DNA of 64,000 nt, from the NCBI GenBank assembly GCA_916048095.2, contig OU696582.1, positions 9,418,449 to 9,482,448 on the forward strand, read 5' to 3'. Shown here in pieces: positions 12,520 through 24,842 of this stretch. Position numbers and translations under genes: made by a program. Position 1 is the first letter of the stretch, and every line of letters begins with the position of its first letter. The DNA comes from Sacculina carcini (lineage: Eukaryota > Arthropoda > Thecostraca > Sacculinidae). The notes beneath the pieces were generated by a model. It had not been told where the DNA came from, did no database searches, and worked only from the letters and a program-made list of their open reading frames with translations.

Positions 12520-13381
12520 TACCTAAGTGTTACCTAAGTGTTACCTAAGTGTTACCTAAGTGTTACCTAAGTGTTACCTAAGTGTTACCTAAGTGTTACC
12601 TAAGTGTTACCTAAATGTGCCCTAAGTGTGCCCTAAGTGTGCCCTAAGTGTTACCTAAGTGTGCCCTAAGTGTTACCTAAGTGTGCCCTAAGTGTTACCT
12701 AAGTGTGCCCTAAGTGTTACCTAAGTGTGCCCTAAGTGTTACCTAAGTGTGCCCTAAGTGTTACCTAAGTGTTACCTAAGTGTTACCTAACTGTGCCCTA
12801 AGTGTTACCTAAGTGTGCCCTAAGTGTTACCTAAGTGTGCCCTAAGTGTTACCTAAGTGTGCCCTAAGTGTTACCTAAGTGTGCCCTAACTGTTACCTAA
12901 GTGTGCCCTAAGTGTGCCCTAACTGTTACCTAAGTGTGCCCTAAGTGTTACCTAAGTGTGCCCTAAGTGTTACCTAAGTGTTACCTAAGTGTGCCCTAAG
13001 TGTTACCTAAGTGTGCCCTAAGTGTTACCTAAGTGTGCCCTAAGTGTTACCTAAGTGTGCCCTAAGTTTCACCTAAGTGTTACCTAACTGTTACCTAAGT
13101 GTGCCCTAAGTGTTACCTAAGTGTGCCCTAAGTGTTACCTAAGTGTGCCCTAAGTGTTACCTAAGTGTGCCCTAAGTGTTACCTAAGTGTGCCCTAACTG
13201 TTACCTAAGTGTGCCCTAAGTGTTACCTAAGTGTTACCTAAGTGTGCCCTAAGTGTTACCTAAGTGTGCCCTAAGTGTTACCTAAGTGTGCCCTAAGTGT
13301 TACCTAAGTGTGCCCTAAGTGTTACCTAAGTGTGCCCTAAGTGTTACCTAAGTGTGCCCTAAGTGTTACCTAAGTGTGCCG
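12520..13381. repeat. Array segment with long type a run and AAATG landmark
   Basis: After the TAGCC pair at about 12474 comes an uninterrupted run of TTACC units ending in a TTACCTAAATG unit (variant A at 12615), then three type b units and a largely alternating a/b stretch with TTTCACC (C at 13070). The order TAGCC pair, long a run, AAATG, bbb is repeated near 15306-15430, 21551-21685, 25600-25770, 28670-28840, 39945-40110, 47705-47880 and 50840-51010, so it is a reusable module. The segment ends with TGCCGTAAGTG at 13378. Confidence 0.85.
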
Positions 13382-15978
13382 TAAGTGTGCCCTAAGTGTT
13401 ACCTAAGTGTGCCCTAAGTGTTACCTAAGTGTTACCTAAGTGTTACCTAAGTGTTACCTAAGTGTTACCTAAGTGTTACCTAAGTGTTACCTAAGTGTTA
13501 CCTAAGTGTTACCTAAGTGTTACCTAAGTGTTACCTAAGTGTTACCTAAGTGTGCCCTAAGTGTGCCCTAAGTGTTACCTAAGTGTTACCTAAGTGTGCC
13601 CTAAGTGTGCCCTAAGTGTGCCCTAAGTGTTACCTAAGTGTGCCCTAAGTGTTACCTAAGTGTGCCCTAACTGTTACCTAAGTGTGCCCTAAGTGTTACC
13701 TAAGTGTACCCTAAGTGTTACCTAAGTGTACACTAAGTGTTACCTAAGTGTACCCTAAGTGTGCCCTAACTGTTACCTACGTGTGCCCTAAGTGTTACCT
13801 AAGTGTTACCTAAGTGTGCCCTAAGTGTTACCTAAGTGTGCCCTAAGTGTTACCTAAGTGTTACCTAAGTGTGCCCTAAGTGTTACCTAAGTGTGCCCTA
13901 AGTGTTACCTAAGTGTGCCCTAAGTGTTACCTAAGTGTGCCCTAAGTGTGCCCTAAGTGTTACCTAAGTGTTACCTAAGTGTTACCTAAGTGTTACCTAA
14001 GTGTACCCTAAGTGTTACCAAGTGTTACCTAAGTGTTACCTAAGTGTGCCCTAAGTGTGCCCTAACTGTTACCTAAGTGTGCCCTAAGTATTTCCTAAGT
14101 GTGCCCTAAGTGTTACCTAAGTGTTACCTAAGTGTGCCCTAAGTGTTACCTAAGTGTGCCCTAAGTGTTACCTAAGTGTTACCTAAGTGTGCCCTAAGTG
14201 TTACCTAAGTGTGCCCTAAGTGTTACCTAAGTGTGCCCTAAGTGTTACCTAAGTGTTACCTAAGTGTACCCTAAGTGTTACCTAAGTGTACCCTAAGTGT
14301 TACCTAAGTGTACCCTAAGTGTTACCTAAGTGTTACCTAAGTGTGCCCTAAGTGTAGCCTAAGTGTAGCCTAAGTGTTACCTAAGTGTTACCTAAGTGTA
14401 CCCTAAGTGTTACCAAGTGTTACCTAAGTGTTACCTAAGTGTTACCTAAGTGTTACCTAAGTGTTACCTAAGTGTTACCTAAGTGTTACCTAAGTGTGCC
14501 CTAAGTGTGCCCTAAGTGTGCCCTAAGTGTTACCTAAGTGTTACCTAAGTGTGCCCTAAGTGTGCCCTAACTGTTACCTAAGTGTGCCCTAACTGTTACC
14601 TAAGTGTGCCCTAACTGTTACCTAAGTGTACCCTAAGTGTTACCTAAGTGTACCCTAAGTGTTACCTAAGTGTACCCTAAGTGTTACCTAAGTGTACCCT
14701 AAGTGTTACCTAAGTGTTACCTAAGTGTGCCCTAAGTGTTACCTAAGTGTTACCTAAGTGTGCCCTAAGTGTAGCCTAAGTGTAGCCTAAGTGTTACCTA
14801 AGTGTTACCTAAGTGTTACCTAAGTGTGCCCTAAGTGTTACCTAAGTGTGCCCTAAGTGTGCCCTAAGTGTTACCTAAGTGTGCCCTAACTGTTACCTAA
14901 GTGTGCCCTAAGTGTTACCTAAGGGTACCCTAAGTGTTACCTAAGTGTACCCCAAGTGTTACCTAAGTGTTACCTAAGTGTGCCCTAAGTGTTACCTAAG
15001 TGTGCCCTAAGTGTTACCTAAGTGTGCCCTAAGTGTTACCTAAGTGTGCCCTAAGTGTGCCCTAACTGTTACCTAAGTGTGCCCTAAGTGTTACCTAAGT
15101 GTACCCTAAGTGTTACCTAAGTGTACCCTAAGTGTTACCTAAGTGTACCCTAAGTGTTACCTAAGTGTTACCTAAGTGTGCCCTAAGTGTAGCCTAAGTG
15201 TAGCCTAAGTGTTACCTAAGTGTTACCTAAGTGTTACCTAAGTGTTACCTAAGTGTGCCCTAAGTGTTACCTAAGTGTTACCTAAGTGTGCCCTAAGTGT
15301 AGCCTAAGTGTAGCCTAAGTGTTACCTAAGTGTTACCTAAGTGTTACCTAAGTGTTACCTAAGTGTTACCTAAGTGTTACCTAAGTGTTACCTAAGTGTT
15401 ACCTAAGTGTTACCTAAATGTGCCCTAAGTGTGCCCTAAGTGTGCCCTAAGTGTTACCTAAGTGTGCCCTAAGTGTTACCTAAGTGTGCCCTAAGTGTTA
15501 CCTAAGTGTGCCCTAAGTGTTACCTAAGTGTGCCCTAAGTGTTACCTAAGTGTGCCCTAAGTGTTACCTAAGTGTGCCCTAAGTGTTACCTAAGTGTGCC
15601 CTAAGTGTTACCTAAGTGTGCCCTAAGTGTTACCTAAGTGTGCCCTAAGTGTTACCTAAGTGTGCCCTAAGTGTTACCTAAGTGTTACCTAACTGTTACC
15701 TAAGTGTGCCCTAAGTGTTACCTAAGTGTGCCCTAAGTGTTACCTAAGTGTGCCCTAAGTGTTACCTAAGTGTGCCCTAAGTGTTACCTAAGTGTGCCCT
15801 AACTGTTACCTAAGTGTGCCCTAAGTGTGCCCTAACTGTTACCTAAGTGTGCCCTAAGTGTTACCTAAGTGTGCCCTAAGTGTTACCTAAGTGTTACCTA
15901 AGTGTGCCCTAAGTGTTACCTAAGTGTGCCCTAAGTGTTACCTAAGTGTGCCCTAAGTGTTACCTAAGTGTGCCCTAA
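13382..15978. repeat. Higher-order block B, copy 1 (offset 3880)
   Basis: Recurs at 17262-19858, displaced by exactly 3880 bp (350 units of 11 bp plus three of 10 bp). Shared landmarks are a 12-unit pure TTACC run starting at 13421, TACGTG at 13780, short units at 14018 and 14413, TAAGGGTACCC at 14925 and four TAGCC pairs. Single-base differences from copy 2 noted at 14090 (A here, G there), 14571 (C/G), 14953 (C/T) and 15418 (A/G). The right limit is where this copy has TTTTACC and copy 2 has TAACTG. Confidence 0.92.
13421..13552. repeat. Pure type a run, 12 units
   Basis: Twelve consecutive TTACCTAAGTG units with no type b, making a locally AT-richer tract (about 36% GC). Similar runs occur near 17301-17432 and 40916-41047, its counterparts in the other block copies. 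Elsewhere a/b alternation rarely leaves more than four a units together except after TAGCC pairs. Confidence 0.88.
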
Positions 15979-17261
15979 GTTTTACCTAAGTGTTACCTAA
16001 CTGTTACCTAAGTGTGCCCTAAGTGTTACCTAAGTGTGCCCTAAGTGTTACCTAAGTGTGCCCTAAGTGTTACCTAAGTGTGCCCTAAGTGTTACCTAAG
16101 TGTGCCCTAACTGTTACCTAAGTGTGCCCTAAGTGTTACCTAAGTGTTACCCAAGTGTGCCCTAAGTGTTACCTAAGTGTGCCCTAAGTGTTACCTAAGT
16201 GTGCCCTAAGTGTTACCTAAGTGTGCCCTAAGTGTTACCTAAGTGTGCCCTAAGTGTTACCTAAGTGTGCCCTAAGTGTGCCCTAAGTGTTACCTAAGTG
16301 TGCCCTAAGTGTTACCTAAGTGTGCCCTAAGTGTTACCTAAGTGTGCCCTAACTGTTACCTAAGTGTGCCCTAAGTGTTACCTAAGTGTTACCTAAGTGT
16401 GCCCTAAGTGTTACCTAAGTGTGCCCTAAGTGTTACCTAAGTGTGCCCTAAGTGTTACCTAAGTGTGCCCTAAGTGTTACCTAAGTGTGCCCTAAGTGTT
16501 ACCTAAGTGTGCCCTAAGTGTTACCTAAGTGTTACCTAAGTGTTACCTAAGTGTTACCTAAGTGTGCCCTAAGTGTGCCCTAAGTGTTACCTAAGTGTTA
16601 CCTAAGTGTGCCCTAAGTGTTACCTAAGTGTGCCCTAAGTGTTACCTAAGTGTGCCCTAAGTGTTACCTAAGTGTGCCCTAAGTGTGCCCTAAGTGTTAC
16701 CTAAGTGTTACCTAAGTGTTACCTAAGTGTTCCCTAAGTGTGCCCTAAGTGTTACCTAAGTGTTACCTAAGTGTTACCTAAGTGTTACCTAAGTGTTACC
16801 TAAGTGTACCCTAAGTGTTACCAAGTGTTACCTAAGTGTTACCTAAGTGTTACCTAAGTGTTACCTAAGTGCTACCTAAGTGTTACCTAAGTGTTACCTA
16901 AGTGTTACCTAAGTGTTACCTAAGTGTTACCTAAGTGTGCCCTAAGTGTGCCCTAAGTGTGCCCTAAGTGTTACCTAAGTGTTACCTAAGTGTGCCCTAA
17001 GTGTGCCCTAAGTGTTACCTAAGTGCGCCCTAACTGTTACCTAAGTGTGCCCTAACTGTTACCTAAGTGTGCCCTAAGTGTTACCTAAGTGTACCCTAAG
17101 TGTTACCTAAGTGTACCCTAAGTGTTAACTAAGTGTACCCTAAGTGTTACCTAAGTGTTACCTAAGTGTGCCCTAAGTGTTACCTAAGTGTTACCTAAGT
17201 GTGCCCTAAGTGTAGCCTAAGTGTAGCCTAAGTGTTACCTAAGTGTTACCTAAGTGTTACC
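15979..17261. repeat. Array segment containing a module Q copy
   Basis: Begins with the TTTTACC/TAACTG landmark, continues through alternating a/b units with one TTACCCAAGTG near 16148, a TTCCC unit near 16731, then the module Q copy at 16807-17234. No non-repeat sequence. The order TTTTACC, TTACCC, TTCCC, Q is repeated just before 20863 and 23238, so this segment is a relative of the 2375-bp tandem units further right. Confidence 0.82.
16807..17234. repeat. Module Q, copy 3
   Basis: Full landmark set with CTACC near 16872 and CGCCC near 17026. It is 11 bp longer than copy 1 (an extra type b unit before CGCCC). Confidence 0.88.
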
Positions 17262-19858
17262 TAAGTGTGCCCTAAGTGTTACCTAAGTGTGCCCTAAGTG
17301 TTACCTAAGTGTTACCTAAGTGTTACCTAAGTGTTACCTAAGTGTTACCTAAGTGTTACCTAAGTGTTACCTAAGTGTTACCTAAGTGTTACCTAAGTGT
17401 TACCTAAGTGTTACCTAAGTGTTACCTAAGTGTGCCCTAAGTGTGCCCTAAGTGTTACCTAAGTGTTACCTAAGTGTGCCCTAAGTGTGCCCTAAGTGTG
17501 CCCTAAGTGTTACCTAAGTGTGCCCTAAGTGTTACCTAAGTGTGCCCTAACTGTTACCTAAGTGTGCCCTAAGTGTTACCTAAGTGTACCCTAAGTGTTA
17601 CCTAAGTGTACACTAAGTGTTACCTAAGTGTACCCTAAGTGTGCCCTAACTGTTACCTACGTGTGCCCTAAGTGTTACCTAAGTGTTACCTAAGTGTGCC
17701 CTAAGTGTTACCTAAGTGTGCCCTAAGTGTTACCTAAGTGTTACCTAAGTGTGCCCTAAGTGTTACCTAAGTGTGCCCTAAGTGTTACCTAAGTGTGCCC
17801 TAAGTGTTACCTAAGTGTGCCCTAAGTGTGCCCTAAGTGTTACCTAAGTGTTACCTAAGTGTTACCTAAGTGTTACCTAAGTGTACCCTAAGTGTTACCA
17901 AGTGTTACCTAAGTGTTACCTAAGTGTGCCCTAAGTGTGCCCTAACTGTTACCTAAGTGTGCCCTAAGTGTTTCCTAAGTGTGCCCTAAGTGTTACCTAA
18001 GTGTTACCTAAGTGTGCCCTAAGTGTTACCTAAGTGTGCCCTAAGTGTTACCTAAGTGTTACCTAAGTGTGCCCTAAGTGTTACCTAAGTGTGCCCTAAG
18101 TGTTACCTAAGTGTGCCCTAAGTGTTACCTAAGTGTTACCTAAGTGTACCCTAAGTGTTACCTAAGTGTACCCTAAGTGTTACCTAAGTGTACCCTAAGT
18201 GTTACCTAAGTGTTACCTAAGTGTGCCCTAAGTGTAGCCTAAGTGTAGCCTAAGTGTTACCTAAGTGTTACCTAAGTGTACCCTAAGTGTTACCAAGTGT
18301 TACCTAAGTGTTACCTAAGTGTTACCTAAGTGTTACCTAAGTGTTACCTAAGTGTTACCTAAGTGTTACCTAAGTGTGCCCTAAGTGTGCCCTAAGTGTG
18401 CCCTAAGTGTTACCTAAGTGTTACCTAAGTGTGCCCTAAGTGTGCCCTAAGTGTTACCTAAGTGTGCCCTAACTGTTACCTAAGTGTGCCCTAACTGTTA
18501 CCTAAGTGTACCCTAAGTGTTACCTAAGTGTACCCTAAGTGTTACCTAAGTGTACCCTAAGTGTTACCTAAGTGTACCCTAAGTGTTACCTAAGTGTTAC
18601 CTAAGTGTGCCCTAAGTGTTACCTAAGTGTTACCTAAGTGTGCCCTAAGTGTAGCCTAAGTGTAGCCTAAGTGTTACCTAAGTGTTACCTAAGTGTTACC
18701 TAAGTGTGCCCTAAGTGTTACCTAAGTGTGCCCTAAGTGTGCCCTAAGTGTTACCTAAGTGTGCCCTAACTGTTACCTAAGTGTGCCCTAAGTGTTACCT
18801 AAGGGTACCCTAAGTGTTACCTAAGTGTACCCTAAGTGTTACCTAAGTGTTACCTAAGTGTGCCCTAAGTGTTACCTAAGTGTGCCCTAAGTGTTACCTA
18901 AGTGTGCCCTAAGTGTTACCTAAGTGTGCCCTAAGTGTGCCCTAACTGTTACCTAAGTGTGCCCTAAGTGTTACCTAAGTGTACCCTAAGTGTTACCTAA
19001 GTGTACCCTAAGTGTTACCTAAGTGTACCCTAAGTGTTACCTAAGTGTTACCTAAGTGTGCCCTAAGTGTAGCCTAAGTGTAGCCTAAGTGTTACCTAAG
19101 TGTTACCTAAGTGTTACCTAAGTGTTACCTAAGTGTGCCCTAAGTGTTACCTAAGTGTTACCTAAGTGTGCCCTAAGTGTAGCCTAAGTGTAGCCTAAGT
19201 GTTACCTAAGTGTTACCTAAGTGTTACCTAAGTGTTACCTAAGTGTTACCTAAGTGTTACCTAAGTGTTACCTAAGTGTTACCTAAGTGTTACCTAAGTG
19301 TGCCCTAAGTGTGCCCTAAGTGTGCCCTAAGTGTTACCTAAGTGTGCCCTAAGTGTTACCTAAGTGTGCCCTAAGTGTTACCTAAGTGTGCCCTAAGTGT
19401 TACCTAAGTGTGCCCTAAGTGTTACCTAAGTGTGCCCTAAGTGTTACCTAAGTGTGCCCTAAGTGTTACCTAAGTGTGCCCTAAGTGTTACCTAAGTGTG
19501 CCCTAAGTGTTACCTAAGTGTGCCCTAAGTGTTACCTAAGTGTGCCCTAAGTGTTACCTAAGTGTTACCTAACTGTTACCTAAGTGTGCCCTAAGTGTTA
19601 CCTAAGTGTGCCCTAAGTGTTACCTAAGTGTGCCCTAAGTGTTACCTAAGTGTGCCCTAAGTGTTACCTAAGTGTGCCCTAACTGTTACCTAAGTGTGCC
19701 CTAAGTGTGCCCTAACTGTTACCTAAGTGTGCCCTAAGTGTTACCTAAGTGTGCCCTAAGTGTTACCTAAGTGTTACCTAAGTGTGCCCTAAGTGTTACC
19801 TAAGTGTGCCCTAAGTGTTACCTAAGTGTGCCCTAAGTGTTACCTAAGTGTGCCCTAA
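17262..19858. repeat. Higher-order block B, copy 2
   Basis: Second copy of 13382-15978 with a handful of substitutions. It carries GTG where copy 1 has AAATG (19298), so it lost or never had that variant. Its right part, from the second TAGCC unit at 19081, is also the start of the 2375-bp tandem duplication. Confidence 0.92.
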
Positions 19859-21455
19859 CTGTTACCTAAGTGTGCCCTAAGTGTGCCCTAACTGTTACCT
19901 AAGTGTGCCCTAAGTGTTACCTAAGTGTGCCCTAAGTGTTACCTAAGTGTTACCTAAGTGTGCCCTAAGTGTTACCTAAGTGTGCCCTAAGTGTTACCTA
20001 AGTGTGCCCTAAGTGTTACCTAAGTGTGCCCTAAGTTTTACCTAAGTGTTACCTAACTGTTACCTAAGTGTGCCCTAAGTGTTACCTAAGTGTGCCCTAA
20101 GTGTTACCTAAGTGTGCCCTAAGTGTTACCTAAGTGTGCCCTAAGTGTTACCTAAGTGTGCCCTAACTGTTACCTAAGTGTGCCCTAAGTGTTACCTAAG
20201 TGTTACCCAAGTGTGCCCTAAGTGTTACCTAAGTGTGCCCTAAGTGTTACCTAAGTTTGCCCTAAGTGTTACCTAAGTGTGCCCTAAGTGTTACCTAAGT
20301 GTGCCCTAAGTGTTACCTAAGTGTGCCCTAAGTGTGCCCTAAGTGTTACCTAAGTGTGCCCTAAGTGTTACCTAAGTGTGCCCTAAGTGTTACCTAAGTG
20401 TGCCCTAACTGTTACCTAAGTGTGCCCTAAGTGTTACCTAAGTGTTACCTAAGTGTGCCCTAAGTGTTACCTAAGTGTGCCCTAAGTGTTACCTAAGTGT
20501 GCCCTAAGTGTTACCTAAGTGTGCCCTAAGTGTTACCTAAGTGTGCCCTAAGTGTTACCTAAGTGTGCCCTAAGTGTTACCTAAGTGTTACCTAAGTGTT
20601 ACCTAAGTGTTACCTAAGTGTGCCCTAAGTGTGCCCTAAGTGTTACCTAAGTGTTACCTAAGTGTGCCCTAAGTGTTACCTAAGTGTGCCCTAAGTGTTA
20701 CCTAAGTGTGCCCTAAGTGTTACCTAAGTGTGCCCTAAGTGTGCCCTAAGTGTTACCTAAGTGTTACCTAAGTGTTACCTAAGTGTTCCCTAAGTGTGCC
20801 CTAAGTGTTACCTAAGTGTTACCTAAGTGTTACCTAAGTGTTACCTAAGTGTTACCTAAGTGTACCCTAAGTGTTACCAAGTGTTACCTAAGTGTTACCT
20901 AAGTGTTACCTAAGTGTTACCTAAGTGTTACCTAAGTGCTACCTAAGTGTTACCTAAGTGTTACCTAAGTGTTACCTAAGTGTTACCTAAGTGTTACCTA
21001 AGTGTGCCCTAAGTGTGCCCTAAGTGTGCCCTAAGTGTTACCTAAGTGTTACCTAAGTGTGCCCTAAGTGTGCCCTAAGTGTTACCTAAGTGCGCCCTAA
21101 CTGTTACCTAAGTGTGCCCTAACTGTTACCTAAGTGTGCCCTAAGTGTTACCTAAGTGTACCCTAAGTGTTACCTAAGTGTACCCTAAGTGTTAACTAAG
21201 TGTACCCTAAGTGTTACCTAAGTGTTACCTAAGTGTGCCCTAAGTGTTACCTAAGTGTTACCTAAGTGTGCCCTAAGTGTAGCCTAAGTGTAGCCTAAGT
21301 GTTACCTAAGTGTTACCTAAGTGTTACCTAAGTGTGCCCTAAGTGTTACCTAAGTGTGCCCTAAGTGTTACCTAAGTGTGCCCTAAGTGTTACCTAAGTG
21401 TGCCCTAAGTGTTACCTAAGTGTGCCCTAAGTGTTACCTAAGTGTACCCTAAGTG
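19081..21455. repeat. 2375-bp tandem duplication, copy 1
   Basis: Directly followed by its copy at 21456-23830. Matching landmarks at exactly 2375 bp: TAGCC 19081/21456, position 19298/21673, TAACTG 19573/21948 and 19859/22234, TTTTACC (preceding G) 20035/22410, TTTGCCC 20257/22632, short unit 20877/23252, TAGCC pair 21280/23655, and the TACCC unit 21445/23820. 2375 bp is 215 units of 11 bp plus one of 10 bp. It starts on the second unit of a TAGCC pair and ends on a TACCC unit. Confidence 0.93.
20863..21301. repeat. Module Q, copy 4
   Basis: Full landmark set. One type a unit longer than copy 3 before CTACC (near 20939). Lies near the end of the first 2375-bp tandem copy. Confidence 0.88.
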
Positions 21456-23830
21456 TAGCCTAAGTGTTACCTAAGTGTTACCTAAGTGTTACCTAAGTGT
21501 TACCTAAGTGTGCCCTAAGTGTTACCTAAGTGTTACCTAAGTGTGCCCTAAGTGTAGCCTAAGTGTAGCCTAAGTGTTACCTAAGTGTTACCTAAGTGTT
21601 ACCTAAGTGTTACCTAAGTGTTACCTAAGTGTTACCTAAGTGTTACCTAAGTGTTACCTAAGTGTTACCTAAATGTGCCCTAAGTGTGCCCTAAGTGTGC
21701 CCTAAGTGTTACCTAAGTGTGCCCTAAGTGTTACCTAAGTGTGCCCTAAGTGTTACCTAAGTGTGCCCTAAGTGTTACCTAAGTGTGCCCTAAGTGTTAC
21801 CTAAGTGTGCCCTAAGTGTTACCTAAGTGTGCCCTAAGTGTTACCTAAGTGTGCCCTAAGTGTTACCTAAGTGTGCCCTAAGTGTTACCTAAGTGTGCCC
21901 TAAGTGTTACCTAAGTGTGCCCTAAGTGTTACCTAAGTGTTACCTAACTGTTACCTAAGTGTGCCCTAAGTGTTACCTAAGTGTGCCCTAAGTGTTACCT
22001 AAGTGTGCCCTAAGTGTTACCTAAGTGTGCCCTAAGTGTTACCTAAGTGTGCCCTAACTGTTACCTAAGTGTGCCCTAAGTGTGCCCTAACTGTTACCTA
22101 AGTGTGCCCTAAGTGTTACCTAAGTGTGCCCTAAGTGTTACCTAAGTGTTACCTAAGTGTGCCCTAAGTGTTACCTAAGTGTGCCCTAAGTGTTACCTAA
22201 GTGTGCCCTAAGTGTTACCTAAGTGTGCCCTAACTGTTACCTAAGTGTGCCCTAAGTGTGCCCTAACTGTTACCTAAGTGTGCCCTAAGTGTTACCTAAG
22301 TGTGCCCTAAGTGTTACCTAAGTGTTACCTAAGTGTGCCCTAAGTGTTACCTAAGTGTGCCCTAAGTGTTACCTAAGTGTGCCCTAAGTGTTACCTAAGT
22401 GTGCCCTAAGTTTTACCTAAGTGTTACCTAACTGTTACCTAAGTGTGCCCTAAGTGTTACCTAAGTGTGCCCTAAGTGTTACCTAAGTGTGCCCTAAGTG
22501 TTACCTAAGTGTGCCCTAAGTGTTACCTAAGTGTGCCCTAACTGTTACCTAAGTGTGCCCTAAGTGTTACCTAAGTGTTACCCAAGTGTGCCCTAAGTGT
22601 TACCTAAGTGTGCCCTAAGTGTTACCTAAGTTTGCCCTAAGTGTTACCTAAGTGTGCCCTAAGTGTTACCTAAGTGTGCCCTAAGTGTTACCTAAGTGTG
22701 CCCTAAGTGTGCCCTAAGTGTTACCTAAGTGTGCCCTAAGTGTTACCTAAGTGTGCCCTAAGTGTTACCTAAGTGTGCCCTAACTGTTACCTAAGTGTGC
22801 CCTAAGTGTTACCTAAGTGTTACCTAAGTGTGCCCTAAGTGTTACCTAAGTGTGCCCTAAGTGTTACCTAAGTGTGCCCTAAGTGTTACCTAAGTGTGCC
22901 CTAAGTGTTACCTAAGTGTGCCCTAAGTGTTACCTAAGTGTGCCCTAAGTGTTACCTAAGTGTTACCTAAGTGTTACCTAAGTGTTACCTAAGTGTGCCC
23001 TAAGTGTGCCCTAAGTGTTACCTAAGTGTTACCTAAGTGTGCCCTAAGTGTTACCTAAGTGTGCCCTAAGTGTTACCTAAGTGTGCCCTAAGTGTTACCT
23101 AAGTGTGCCCTAAGTGTGCCCTAAGTGTTACCTAAGTGTTACCTAAGTGTTACCTAAGTGTTCCCTAAGTGTGCCCTAAGTGTTACCTAAGTGTTACCTA
23201 AGTGTTACCTAAGTGTTACCTAAGTGTTACCTAAGTGTACCCTAAGTGTTACCAAGTGTTACCTAAGTGTTACCTAAGTGTTACCTAAGTGTTACCTAAG
23301 TGTTACCTAAGTGCTACCTAAGTGTTACCTAAGTGTTACCTAAGTGTTACCTAAGTGTTACCTAAGTGTTACCTAAGTGTGCCCTAAGTGTGCCCTAAGT
23401 GTGCCCTAAGTGTTACCTAAGTGTTACCTAAGTGTGCCCTAAGTGTGCCCTAAGTGTTACCTAAGTGTGCCCTAACTGTTACCTAAGTGTGCCCTAACTG
23501 TTACCTAAGTGTGCCCTAAGTGTTACCTAAGTGTACCCTAAGTGTTACCTAAGTGTACCCTAAGTGTTAACTAAGTGTACCCTAAGTGTTACCTAAGTGT
23601 TACCTAAGTGTGCCCTAAGTGTTACCTAAGTGTTACCTAAGTGTGCCCTAAGTGTAGCCTAAGTGTAGCCTAAGTGTTACCTAAGTGTTACCTAAGTGTT
23701 ACCTAAGTGTGCCCTAAGTGTTACCTAAGTGTGCCCTAAGTGTTACCTAAGTGTGCCCTAAGTGTTACCTAAGTGTGCCCTAAGTGTTACCTAAGTGTGC
23801 CCTAAGTGTTACCTAAGTGTACCCTAAGTG
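21456..23830. repeat. 2375-bp tandem duplication, copy 2
   Basis: Starts with the lone TAGCC unit at 21456 immediately after TACCC at 21445, and ends at TACCC 23820-23830, after which the ancestral order (TTACC, TACCC, TTAAC, TACCC) continues. Differences from copy 1 include AAATG at 21673 where copy 1 has AAGTG, and TGTGCCC near 23467 where copy 1 has TGCGCCC near 21092. Confidence 0.92.
23238..23676. repeat. Module Q, copy 5
   Basis: Same length as copy 4, but the CGCCC landmark reads TGCCC (near 23467), removing its CpG. Confidence 0.88.
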
Positions 23831-24842
23831 TTACCTAAGTGTACCCTAAGTGTTAACTAAGTGTACCCTAAGTGTTACCTAAGTGTTACCTAAGTGTGCC
23901 CTAAGTGTTACCTAAGTGTTACCTAAGTGTTACCTAAGTGTAGCCTAAGTGTAGCCTAAGTGTTACCTAAGTGTTACCTAAGTGTTACCTAAGTGTGCCC
24001 TAAGTGTTACCTAAGTGTGCCCTAAGTGTGCCCTAAGTGTTACCTAAGTGTACCCTAAGTGTTACCTAAGTGTGCCCTAACTGTTACCTAAGTGTGCCCT
24101 AAGTGTTACCTAAGTGTTACCTAAGTGTGCCCTAACTGTTACCTAAGTGTGCCCTAACTGTTACCTAAGTGTGCCCTAAGTGTTACCTAAGGGTACCCTA
24201 AGTGTTACCTAAGTGTACCCTAAGTGTTACCTAAGTGTTACCTAAGTGTGCCCTAAGTGTTACCTAAGTGTTACCTAAGTGTGCCCTAAGTGTAGCCTAA
24301 GTGTAGCCTAAGTGTTACCTAAGTGTTACCTAAGTGTTACCTAAGTGTTACCTAAGTGTTACCTAAGTGTTACCTAAGTGTTACCTAAGTGTTACCTAAG
24401 TGTTACCTAAGTGTTACCTAAGTGTTACCTAAGTGTGCCCTAAGTGTTACCTAAGTGTGCCCTAAGTGTTACCTAAGTGTGCCCTAAGTGTTACCTAAGT
24501 GTGCCCTAAGTGTTACCTAAGTGTGCCCTAAGTGTTACCTAAGTGTGCCCTAAGTGTTACCTAAGTGTTACCTAAGTGTTACCTAAGTGTTACCTAAGTG
24601 TGCCCTAAGTGTGCCCTAAGTGTTACCTAAGTGTTACCTAAGTGTGCCCTAAGTGTTACCTAAGTGTGCCCTAAGTGTTACCTAAGTGTGCCCTAAGTGT
24701 TACCTAAGTGTGCCCTAAGTGTGCCCTAAGTGTTACCTAAGTGTTACCTAAGTGTTACCTAAGTGTTCCCTAAGTGTGCCCTAAGTGTTACCTAAGTGTT
24801 ACCTAAGTGTTACCTAAGTGTTACCTAAGTGTTACCGAAGTG

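Larger units (their letters stand above)
11180..14260. repeat. Higher-order block F, copy 1 (matches 38700-41750)
   Basis: Collinear with 38700-41750 at offsets near 27.5 kb: TAGCC at 11203 (27525), short unit at 11457 (27525), TTAGAG at 11953 (27526), AAATG at 12615 (27471), TTTCACC at 13070 (27471), CCGTAAG at 13381 (27493), TACGTG at 13780 (27493), short unit at 14018 (27493). Offset changes are whole units except one single-base step at 11896/39421. Overlaps the end of block A copy 2. Confidence 0.87.
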
